Assembly: GCA_945878495.1 (NCBI GenBank)
Contig: CAMCTP010000050.1
Location: forward strand, 1-6,162
Direction of reading: 5' to 3'
Length of the DNA: 6,162 nucleotides
Source: Rickettsia typhi
GTDB lineage: Bacteria; Pseudomonadota; Alphaproteobacteria; Rickettsiales; Deianiraeaceae
The stretch's first letter is position 1, and every line of letters begins with the position of its first letter. This document shows positions 1-6,076 of this stretch, piece by piece. Under the pieces are notes generated by a model. It was not told the DNA's origin and ran no database searches. It saw only the letters and a list, made by a program, of their open reading frames with translations. Both the position numbers and the translations under genes were made by a program.

Positions 1-102
1 CATTGCATTAATATCACATTTGGCAAACTTTTCAAACTCCAAAAGATTGCTGCACAGAATGAAACACTTTGCTTCTGAATAAGACTTTATTAGTTCGGAC
101 AT
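1..102 (-). CDS. 5' part of an unidentified protein (runs off window)
   Basis: An open frame starts at an ATG at 102-100 and stays open for 34 codons to the window edge, so only the N-terminus is visible. It begins MSELIKSYSEAKCFILCSNL and continues with a charged stretch ending near CDINAM. It has three cysteines (residues 13, 17 and 29) and no signal peptide. I do not recognise the family. It starts 25 nt after the 3' end of the Gln tRNA on the same strand with no terminator between, so co-transcription with the tRNA is plausible. No Shine-Dalgarno sequence is visible, and an in-frame TTG at 123-121 is an alternative start. A 34-codon open frame in AT-rich DNA is modest evidence. Confidence 0.45.
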   Translation of the reverse strand, partial: MSELIKSYSEAKCFILCSNLLEFEKFAKCDINAM

Positions 103-126
103 TATAATGAAAAATATGAACAAAAA

Positions 127-200
127 TGGCTGGGGTAGGAGGATTCGAACCTACGATGACGGTATCAAAAACCGTTGCCTTACCGCTTGGCTATACCCCA
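127..200 (-). tRNA. tRNA-Gln (anticodon UUG), CCA encoded
   Basis: The reverse complement folds as a 74-nt tRNA. The acceptor stem pairs TGGGGTA (200-194) with TACCCCA (137-131), followed by discriminator G (130) and an encoded CCA (129-127). The anticodon stem ACGGT/ACCGT encloses loop TTTTGAT, with anticodon TTG at 168-166. The T arm carries GGTTCGAATCC. The unpaired-looking U1-A72 style end and the overall sequence match bacterial glutamine tRNAs, which read CAA and CAG. It lies 46 bp after rnhB and is transcribed in the same direction. No intron or mismatch was seen in the stems. Confidence 0.97.
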
Positions 201-220
201 ACTCGAACTCAATATTCGGT

Positions 221-226
221 ATTGTA
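221..226 (-). promoter_or_regulatory. Possible -10 box for the Gln tRNA
   Basis: TACAAT (5 of 6 to consensus) on the minus strand would place the transcription start about 14 nt before the tRNA 5' end. The region 17 nt further upstream is only an A tract at the end of rnhB, so no good -35 is visible. A competing reading is TTGCAA (239-234) with AATATT (216-211) at 17-nt spacing. In DNA this AT-rich such boxes occur by chance. Confidence 0.3.
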
Positions 227-246
227 AAATAAATTGCAAGTTTTTT

Positions 247-849
247 TTATAATATTTTTTCTTCATCAATTCTAATCCATTCAGATCGGTGAATTTTTGT
301 TAATCCATGCTTCTTAATTGCTGAAAAATGAGTCTTTGTTCCATACCCAAAATTCTTTTCAAAATTGTATTCCGGAAAATCTTCGGACATCGCTATCATA
401 TATCTATCTCTTGCGGTTTTTGCCAAAATTGAAGCGGCGGCGATTTCATAAAATTTTGCATCACCTTTTACAACGCAAATGCTATCGTTCCTCGGTTTTT
501 TATTACCATCAACCACAATCGTGCAATTTGAAATATCTGTTAAATTTCCTAAATTCTCTATTGCTCGATTCATCGCTAACATTGTTGCATTAAGAATATT
601 TAGCTCGTGAATCTCATCAATATTCGATCTGCCAATACCAAATACGCAATATTTAGTCAGCCTATCTTCAGTAATAAATCTTTTTTTGATGCCAATTTTC
701 TTTGAATCCCTGACATTTTGTTCAAAAAATTCTTTGTCAAAGGTATGAATTAATGCGGCACAAGCAAAAACATCACCGGCTATACATCCACGACCAACTT
801 CATCAACTCCGATAATATTACTCTCCGCGTAACGCTCTAAAATATCAAT
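247..849 (-). CDS. rnhB: Ribonuclease HII, no standard start codon
   Basis: This cytoplasmic enzyme cuts the RNA strand of RNA-DNA hybrids and removes single ribonucleotides from DNA. Counted from an ATT at 849-847 the protein is 200 aa, a usual family length. Motif 1, GVDEVGRG, gives catalytic D16 and E17. DSKK is at 48-51. IVVDGN gives D114, and KGDAKFYEIAAASILAK gives D130 plus the conserved helix. The C-terminal NFGYGTKTH and HGLTKIHR motifs are also typical. The frame is open back to the TGA of the PBP1a gene (858-856), which is in the same frame, and contains no ATG, GTG or TTG before the catalytic motif. The first ATG (582) would drop D16 and E17 and cannot give an active enzyme. Candidate starts are ATT at 849, 843 or 816. 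The coordinate chosen is my best guess; the family assignment is secure. It is probably translated by coupling to the PBP1a gene. Confidence 0.88.
   Translation of the reverse strand: MDILERYAESNIIGVDEVGRGCIAGDVFACAALIHTFDKEFFEQNVRDSKKIGIKKRFITEDRLTKYCVFGIGRSNIDEIHELNILNATMLAMNRAIENLGNLTDISNCTIVVDGNKKPRNDSICVVKGDAKFYEIAAASILAKTARDRYMIAMSEDFPEYNFEKNFGYGTKTHFSAIKKHGLTKIHRSEWIRIDEEKIL
823..826 (-). promoter_or_regulatory. Shine-Dalgarno-like GGAG inside the 5' end of rnhB
   Basis: GGAG (within GCGGAGAG, 828-821) lies 6 nt before an ATT codon at 816-814. It is one of the few purine-rich ribosome-binding-like sites near any start in this window. If used, rnhB would begin two codons before GVDEVGRG, giving 189 aa, similar to archaeal RNase HII proteins that start just before this motif. 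It may equally be chance within coding sequence. Confidence 0.3.
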
Positions 850-855
850 ATAAAA

Positions 856-3369
856 TCAATAAACGCCAGTCAACGAAACACTTTCATCATCAGCTTCCAA
901 ACTATTCACTATATCTGAGACATCTCGATCTTCTATTTTATCCGATGCCAAGAATACCTCTTTTATCATTCGTTTTTGTTTGCCTCCAGAATCTGCAACT
1001 TTTCCCGATTCAAATTCAACGTTGATAAATTTTAAACCATCCGGCACATGCAGTGGCTCAGGTTTTTTCTTTTTTACCAAATCTGATAAAATTTCTTTTG
1101 CTATTGGCAAAGCAGCAGTTCCGCCAAATTCATTATTACCAAGACTTTCTGGCTTATCTTTTCCTATATAAACACCAACAACAAAATCCTGAGATCCACC
1201 AATAAACCAAAGATCTTTTGCGTCATTAGATGTTCCAGTTTTACCAAAAAGATTTGGTGCGACAGATGCCATTTTTCCGGCGGTACCCCTTAAGACAGCA
1301 CCCTCCAAGACGCTTGCAACCTGATATGCTGTTGTTGGTTTAATTTTTTGCACTCCATTTCTCGACGGAAGATTATACGACTCATCATCGGATATTTCTT
1401 CTATTGTTTCAATTTTGTCGAGACGTTTTTCCCTATTGTATTTCATGCCAACTTCATTTTGAAATATAGATATTATAGGGCTGTCCTCCACCATGTTACC
1501 TGAATTTATCACGGTCGAAAAACCAAGCGAAATGCCCATCAAGGTTGAATCAAAAGATCCAAGACATGTTGATAAATTTTGCTCCGGATTTTCTGAAATT
1601 TTTAAATCTATCAACAAATTAACTAATTTGGATATTCCGGCTTCGTACATTATTCTTGCAATCGGTGCATTTAACGATCTTTCAAACGCCCTTCTAACTG
1701 TTATTGGCCCTGATGAAAAATCATTCGTGGCATTTTTCGGTGCCCACATCGTTCCATTTCCTGCTGGAATTTGAATTTCTGAGTCAAAGATTAAATCATT
1801 AAGCTTAAATCCCGATTCAAGCGCAACTACAAGAGAAAATATTTTTGCCAAGGATCCTGGCTGTCTTTTTGCTTGTATAACCCTGTTAAAAGCACCTGGG
1901 ACGTCCATATACCCACCAATCATTCCAATAACTTTTCCATCCTTAGGACTCAAAACTACAGCAGCTCCGTTAATTTGTGGAATTTGATCCAAGACAAAAC
2001 CTTGATTATGAGATTTTACCACCACAATATCTCCAACATTCAATATGTCTGACATTTTTTTTAATTCTGGTCCTAATTTAAAATTTGGCATAGATTTTTT
2101 AGCCCAAAGATTCTCGGAAAGCTTAATTTGAGCCATTGAACCATCTTTGAAAATTATTTCACATATTTCATCAGATGGGCAGCTTTTTATAATAGCTATT
2201 TTTTGATCAGATCGCAGTAATTCTTGCTCTTGATTATCAGCAAAGCACTTTTTAAAATCTTCAGCGCAGGATGCAATAGAGCCTCTGTAACCATATTTTT
2301 TATCATACGCTATAATTCCGTTATTCAAGGCATCATACATCTTATTGTAGGTATCAATTTCAAAAGTCGTTTTAATTGTATATCCATTGTTTTCCAAATC
2401 AGATTTTGTGATTTGATGATTAATTTCCAGATATCTCAATATATAGTCAATATAAGAATATGCTTTTTTTTCGATAGTTTTCTTTGGAACTAAGTCTATC
2501 GACGAAGCAATCGCTTCACTGGCATCTTGCTCAGAAATATACCCCTCTTCATTCATTGATTTTATTATCCAATTTCTGCGATTTATGGTCGCAGGTTTAT
2601 TTTTTCTTGGATCAAGATCAGAAGGCGCTTTTGTCAGGGATGCTATCAGCGCAGCCTCTGCAATATTTAAATCTGAGGATTTTTTTCCAAAATACTCCAA
2701 TGCTGCAGCCTCTACTCCATAAGCTTTTTGACCCAAATATATGTGATTTAAGTACACCTCCATTATTTGATCTTTTGTCGTTATTTTTGCTACCTTATAT
2801 GAAATAACCATCTCTTTTAGCTTTCTTGTAATAGTTCTCTCGTTTGACAAAATCGTATTTCTTACAACCTGCTGGGTAATTGTTGATGCTCCATGAAATC
2901 TTTTACCATTCAACAAATACCAGACATTCATAATCATCGCCCTTGTGAATCCATGTATATCAAGTCCGTTATTTTGATAAAACGTCCTATCTTCGGCTGA
3001 AATAAATGCGTGTACAATATTTTTTGAGATTTTATCTATTGGAACAAAAATTCTTTTTTCTTTTGCAATATCAGCTATTAAATTATCATTTGAATCCAGT
3101 ATTCTGCTAGACATGACTGGTCTATATTCTGTTAATTGCTTTAAATCGACATCCTCGTTATAAATTTTATAACAATACCATGTTAGGCAACCAAGCGTTG
3201 CAGAGCCAAAAACAAATCCTATTATAAGAATTTTTTTCAAACCAACTGATATTACTTTTGCAGTTGCGAAAATCAACGAATTAACAACCAAGGTGAAAAA
3301 AAGCAAAAAGCCTTTTACGGAAATTTTTTTTACTTTTTTTAAAATTCCTGAAAGACCTATCCATTTCAT
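856..3369 (-). CDS. mrcA: Class A penicillin-binding protein 1A
   Basis: This bifunctional peptidoglycan synthase (837 aa) polymerises lipid II and cross-links stem peptides in the periplasm. Order of parts: a basic N-terminus; two hydrophobic stretches (about 20-40 and 47-67); a GT51 glycosyltransferase domain (about 85-265); an OB-like insert (about 330-460); and a transpeptidase domain (about 465-760). GT51 shows SAEDRTF with catalytic E126, GASTITQQ (160-167), RKLKE (182-186) and MEVYLNHIYLG with E204. The transpeptidase has all three motifs: S506-L-A-K509 in RQPGSLAKIF, S565-L-N567, and K710-T-G712 in FGKTGTS. The length is close to E. coli PBP1a (about 850 aa). The acidic tail ends TGVY. 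The ATG overlaps the ispB TGA (ATGA, 3369-3366), which supports the start and implies translational coupling. Oddities are Asn133 where the GT51 motif usually has His, and four cysteines in the insert. Confidence 0.97.
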   Translation of the reverse strand: MKWIGLSGILKKVKKISVKGFLLFFTLVVNSLIFATAKVISVGLKKILIIGFVFGSATLGCLTWYCYKIYNEDVDLKQLTEYRPVMSSRILDSNDNLIADIAKEKRIFVPIDKISKNIVHAFISAEDRTFYQNNGLDIHGFTRAMIMNVWYLLNGKRFHGASTITQQVVRNTILSNERTITRKLKEMVISYKVAKITTKDQIMEVYLNHIYLGQKAYGVEAAALEYFGKKSSDLNIAEAALIASLTKAPSDLDPRKNKPATINRRNWIIKSMNEEGYISEQDASEAIASSIDLVPKKTIEKKAYSYIDYILRYLEINHQITKSDLENNGYTIKTTFEIDTYNKMYDALNNGIIAYDKKYGYRGSIASCAEDFKKCFADNQEQELLRSDQKIAIIKSCPSDEICEIIFKDGSMAQIKLSENLWAKKSMPNFKLGPELKKMSDILNVGDIVVVKSHNQGFVLDQIPQINGAAVVLSPKDGKVIGMIGGYMDVPGAFNRVIQAKRQPGSLAKIFSLVVALESGFKLNDLIFDSEIQIPAGNGTMWAPKNATNDFSSGPITVRRAFERSLNAPIARIMYEAGISKLVNLLIDLKISENPEQNLSTCLGSFDSTLMGISLGFSTVINSGNMVEDSPIISIFQNEVGMKYNREKRLDKIETIEEISDDESYNLPSRNGVQKIKPTTAYQVASVLEGAVLRGTAGKMASVAPNLFGKTGTSNDAKDLWFIGGSQDFVVGVYIGKDKPESLGNNEFGGTAALPIAKEILSDLVKKKKPEPLHVPDGLKFINVEFESGKVADSGGKQKRMIKEVFLASDKIEDRDVSDIVNSLEADDESVSLTGVY

Positions 3370-4346
3370 ATAGATTTCTTAAATTTATCGCACATATCAA
3401 TTAAATTTGATCGATATTTATTATCAGGCATAGACTTCAATATTTTGATTGAACTATCAACCAATTCATGTATAACTTTTTTCACATCTAAAAGTATATT
3501 GTATTTTTCGAAAATTGCCACAACCATTTCTGCATCTGATATTTTAAGCTCTGAATCTGATGTAAAAAATTCATGTATAACTTGAAAATCTTCCTTTGTG
3601 CATTTTTCTCGAAGTAGTAAAATTGGAAATGTTATTTTTTTTTCAAAAAAATCTCTAAACCTTTGTTTTCCAGTTTTTTTGCTATCAGCTGTATAATCCA
3701 GAAGATCATCTAAAATTTGGAATGCTATACCGAAATTTTCGCCAAACTTTCCAGCTTCAATTCCATCAATTCCAGCCAATAATGCTCCCGTAGAACAAGC
3801 TGCCGAGAATAATTCAGCTGTTTTTCCCTTGACGATTTCTCGATATTCTTCCATCGAAAGAGATGAGTTTTTCAGCATTTTTTCCTCAAATATTTCTCCG
3901 TAGACTAGGCTTTCGCAGGATTTTGATATAACTTTTAAAATCTCTTGATTTCCATCTGACTTCTCGGACATTAGCCTAAAACTAAGCGAAAATATTAAAT
4001 CTCCCGATAATATTGCAAGCCTATTTCCAATAGCCGCATTTAGTGATTCAACGCCCCTTCTTTCATTCGCCGAGTCTATTACATCATCGTGAAGCAAGGT
4101 TGACATGTGTATCATTTCTATTGAAGCGCCAAATGATATAAGATCATTAATCTGTTTTTCAGATTCTTTGACGTTGTTAAGATAAATCTTGAATATATAA
4201 AACAATAGAGCCGATCTTAGGTATTTTCCCTCTTTTATCGGTATTCTATTTATGATAGATTCCTGTATTTTGTCGTATATTATTTTGTTTGATATGTAAT
4301 CTTTCAGCGAAGCTGTATAATTATCTATGCTTTCACATTTAAACAT
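3366..4346 (-). CDS. ispB: Long-chain polyprenyl diphosphate synthase (octaprenyl type)
   Basis: This trans-isoprenyl diphosphate synthase (326 aa) adds isopentenyl diphosphate units to an allylic primer, most likely to make the quinone side chain. The first Asp-rich motif is LLHDDVID (D87, D88, D91), followed by NERRG. The second is FQILDDLLDY (D213, D214, D217). GNRLAILSGDLIF (107-119) and GKTAELF (174-180) are family motifs. The usual GGKRLRP reads EGKYLRS, keeping the isopentenyl-binding K41 and R44. Residues just before the first motif are small (Ser82, Thr83), which fits a long-chain rather than a farnesyl product. The exact chain length cannot be read from sequence. It starts 28 nt after acpP, without a clear ribosome-binding site, and its TGA overlaps the PBP1a ATG. 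An A9 run codes for Glu-Lys-Lys-Ile near residue 236. Confidence 0.93.
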   Translation of the reverse strand: MFKCESIDNYTASLKDYISNKIIYDKIQESIINRIPIKEGKYLRSALLFYIFKIYLNNVKESEKQINDLISFGASIEMIHMSTLLHDDVIDSANERRGVESLNAAIGNRLAILSGDLIFSLSFRLMSEKSDGNQEILKVISKSCESLVYGEIFEEKMLKNSSLSMEEYREIVKGKTAELFSAACSTGALLAGIDGIEAGKFGENFGIAFQILDDLLDYTADSKKTGKQRFRDFFEKKITFPILLLREKCTKEDFQVIHEFFTSDSELKISDAEMVVAIFEKYNILLDVKKVIHELVDSSIKILKSMPDNKYRSNLIDMCDKFKKSI

Positions 4347-4374
4347 CTACGCTGAAAGAAAACTTAAAATGAAT

Positions 4375-4611
4375 CTAAACTTTTGATTCAACGTAAGCGA
4401 TGACATCGCGAACAGTTTTCATTTTTTCAGCGTCTTCATCGGCAACTTCTATGCCAAATTCTTCCTCCAAAGCCATTATTAGCTCTACTGTGTCAAGGCT
4501 ATCAGCACCCAAATCATCAGTAATTCTCGATTCTGGCAAAACTTTTTCCAATTCAACTTCAAGATTTTCAGAAATTGTTTTTACAACACGATTAAAAATA
4601 TTTGTACTCAT
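4375..4611 (-). CDS. acpP: Acyl carrier protein
   Basis: This small acidic cytoplasmic protein (78 aa) carries growing acyl chains on a 4'-phosphopantetheine arm for fatty acid synthesis and supplies acyl groups to lipid A and phospholipid enzymes. The attachment site DLGADSLDTVEL has Ser38, and the following ALEEEFGIEVADEDAEK helix region is typical. I chose the ATG at 4611, giving MSTNIFNRVV, because it matches the usual family N-terminus and length. An in-frame ATG at 4632 would add seven atypical residues. No Shine-Dalgarno sequence is visible; the leader is almost pure A/T. It ends in TAG and is followed 28 nt later by ispB. The usual neighbours fabG and fabF are not in the window. Confidence 0.97.
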   Translation of the reverse strand: MSTNIFNRVVKTISENLEVELEKVLPESRITDDLGADSLDTVELIMALEEEFGIEVADEDAEKMKTVRDVIAYVESKV

Positions 4612-4646
4612 TAATAATAAATTAAAATTCAAAAATAATCTCTTAA

Positions 4647-4652
4647 ATTATA
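4647..4652 (-). promoter_or_regulatory. Possible -10 box upstream of acpP
   Basis: A perfect TATAAT on the minus strand lies just after a hairpin in the hemC-acpP gap. It would start RNA near 4640, leaving a leader of about 29 nt before the acpP ATG at 4611. The alternative ATG at 4632 would then have only about 8 nt of leader, which favours 4611. No good -35 is present at 16-18 nt, and the gap is so A/T-rich that chance is a real possibility. Confidence 0.35.
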
Positions 4653-4656
4653 AAAT

Positions 4657-4674
4657 AAAAAGCAAGCTTTTTTT
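4657..4674. terminator. Weak hairpin with flanking T run after hemC
   Basis: On the plus strand, AAAAAG and CTTTTT flank the loop CAAG (stem 4657-4662 with 4667-4672). A second C-G pair (4663-4666) could form only with too small a loop. On the minus strand the stem is followed by A/T sequence containing T runs. It sits about 40 nt after the hemC stop, where an intrinsic terminator would be expected. With a single G-C pair in the stem it is thermodynamically weak, so termination is a tentative reading. Confidence 0.3.
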
Positions 4675-4711
4675 AAATAAAATCAAATTAAGCGTTTAAT
4701 TTACTTATATT

Positions 4712-5629
4712 TTACATTAAATATTGCACCTTTCGACCTATCACCGATAAGTGTTTATCGATATCTTTAATATCGCTTTTTATATCTCTAAATCTTATCA
4801 TTTCGCCCGATTGATTTGTAAAAAAAAGATTCATTTTGCACTCCTTTTTTTGAAAATTCGCTGATATATTGAACCCCAAAGAAGATCCGCACTCCAAACC
4901 TATAGATCTTGCTAACTGCCTTTCTTTTTCAATTTCAAAGGTTGACTTTTTGCATGATATTATTTTCAATGCCTCAAGTAATAATAGATTTGAACAATCT
5001 TTTAAACCTTCTACAACAATCGTACCCTGTGCTATTGATGGGATGAATAATCTTTTATCTAGCTTAAATTTATATTTAAAATTCCTGAGTTTCAGATTTT
5101 TTGGTCCACAATCAGATAGGATGATTCCATCAAGAATTCCATTTCCTATCAACTCCATCCTACTATCTATGTTTCCCCTGATTGGCACAATTTTTATATC
5201 CGGTCTTATTGTTCTGATAATTTCTGCCCTTCTAACAGACGATGTTCCTATTTTTCCTGAGATTGGCACATTGAAAAAACTTTTGTATTTATTAGAAAAA
5301 AATGTGTCGCTTGGATCAAACCTTTTGAAAACACAAACGATTTTATTTTCATTTGCTAGATTTACTTGTAAATCTTTTGCCGAATGAATTGCTATGTCTA
5401 TCTCTCCATTTTTGATTTTTTCGTGAATTTCTTTTGTAAATAGACCTTTATTGTTTATTTTGTCGCCATTTTTTCTACTTGGAACATCGCCACTGGTGTC
5501 AATTTTTACAATTTCAAAATCAAAAAACCTCCCGATATGAGTTCGTTTGATTGCCGATATAATAATTTTCGTATGTTTAATGGAAAGCTTGCTTGATCTT
5601 GCTCCAATTTTTACAAGAGTTTTCGTCAT
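4712..5629 (-). CDS. hemC: Hydroxymethylbilane synthase (porphobilinogen deaminase)
   Basis: This cytoplasmic enzyme (305 aa) joins four porphobilinogen molecules into hydroxymethylbilane, the linear precursor for heme. Seen in order: IGARSSKLS (substrate-binding R11), NKGLFTKEI (60-68), IHSAKDL with catalytic D86, GTSSVRR (R133, R134), IRGNIDSR (R151, R157), PSIAQGTIVVEG (197-208), and Cys247 in LECGSSLGF, which aligns with the cysteine that binds the dipyrromethane cofactor. The cofactor loop usually reads EGGCxxPxG, so this copy is divergent there but keeps the key Cys. Length is close to the E. coli protein. Its ATG overlaps the trmL TGA (ATGA, 5629-5626), so the two are probably translated together. 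No hemD or hemE is adjacent in the window. Confidence 0.95.
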   Translation of the reverse strand: MTKTLVKIGARSSKLSIKHTKIIISAIKRTHIGRFFDFEIVKIDTSGDVPSRKNGDKINNKGLFTKEIHEKIKNGEIDIAIHSAKDLQVNLANENKIVCVFKRFDPSDTFFSNKYKSFFNVPISGKIGTSSVRRAEIIRTIRPDIKIVPIRGNIDSRMELIGNGILDGIILSDCGPKNLKLRNFKYKFKLDKRLFIPSIAQGTIVVEGLKDCSNLLLLEALKIISCKKSTFEIEKERQLARSIGLECGSSLGFNISANFQKKECKMNLFFTNQSGEMIRFRDIKSDIKDIDKHLSVIGRKVQYLM

Positions 5630-6075
5630 AAAGCTTTAATATTCTTGAGAGCAAAATGCGATATAATTCCAACGCTGACAGCTAAATTCATAGACCTAAA
5701 GCCATCTTTCATGCTAATTGATATATCACAATCAACCAAACGCCTAACATCGTCAGTAACACCGCCACCTTCCGATCCAAATAGCAATATATCAGACTCA
5801 GAATATTTTGTATTAAAAAAATCATTTTTTGATTTTGTTGTGCACAAAAATATTCTTGATTCAGAAAATTTCGCTCTATATTCTTGAAAATCAGCGAATT
5901 TATTGATTGCAAAATCTCTGCCATAATCCATCATAGACCGCTTTAATTCCTGATTTGAAATATGAAAACCCATGGGCATAATAACATCAATTTCCTGAAG
6001 CCCAAAACAAGCTAAGGTTCTAACTATCGTACCAAAATTTCCCGCAATTTCCGGTCTAAATAAACAGATTCTCAT
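5626..6075 (-). CDS. trmL: tRNA (cytidine/uridine-34 2'-O)-methyltransferase
   Basis: This SpoU/SPOUT-class enzyme (149 aa) uses S-adenosylmethionine to methylate the ribose at wobble position 34, in E. coli of two leucine tRNAs. The protein is a stand-alone SPOUT domain about as long as E. coli TrmL (157 aa). Motif 1 is EIAGNFGTIVRT (N13, R19). Motif 2 is LLFGSEGGGV (97-106). Motif 3 is FRSMNLAVSVGI (126-137, S128 and N130). Motifs 2 and 3 form the knotted cofactor pocket. The family's PMGF (34-37) and MDYGRDF segments are also present. It begins 1 nt after the stop of the partial upstream frame and overlaps hemC by 4 nt. Which tRNAs it modifies here is inferred from family membership only. 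Confidence 0.92.
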   Translation of the reverse strand: MRICLFRPEIAGNFGTIVRTLACFGLQEIDVIMPMGFHISNQELKRSMMDYGRDFAINKFADFQEYRAKFSESRIFLCTTKSKNDFFNTKYSESDILLFGSEGGGVTDDVRRLVDCDISISMKDGFRSMNLAVSVGIISHFALKNIKAL

Positions 6076-6076
6076 G

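Noticed and set aside
127..200. Gln tRNA as an integration (att) site
   Set aside because: No direct repeat of its 3' end, integrase or phage gene is present in the window.
210..224. Small inverted repeat CAATA-CCGAA-TATTG between rnhB and the tRNA
   Set aside because: The stem is 5 bp with one G-C pair and has no T run after it, so it is too weak to call a terminator or operator.
856..858. TGA read as Trp, making one PBP1a-RNase HII protein
   Set aside because: Reading TGA as Trp would also extend IspB, TrmL and others past their natural ends, where overlapping starts fit TGA as stop. TGG is used for Trp in these genes. The fusion would place RNase HII in the periplasm.
1493..1774. Plus-strand open frame inside the PBP1a gene
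   Set aside because: It is antisense to the transpeptidase domain and has no recognisable protein features. The same applies to the other plus-strand frames in 980-2807.
4612..4632. Longer acpP start at the ATG at 4632
   Set aside because: It adds seven hydrophobic residues not seen in the family, and the ATG at 4611 gives the usual MST N-terminus and length.
4869..5387. 172-codon open frame on the plus strand
   Set aside because: It lies wholly antisense to hemC, whose motifs are clear, and its translation shows no family motif. It is a shadow frame.
5709..5924. Second minus-strand frame inside trmL
   Set aside because: It overlaps the full SPOUT domain in another frame and has no motif or separate ribosome-binding site.
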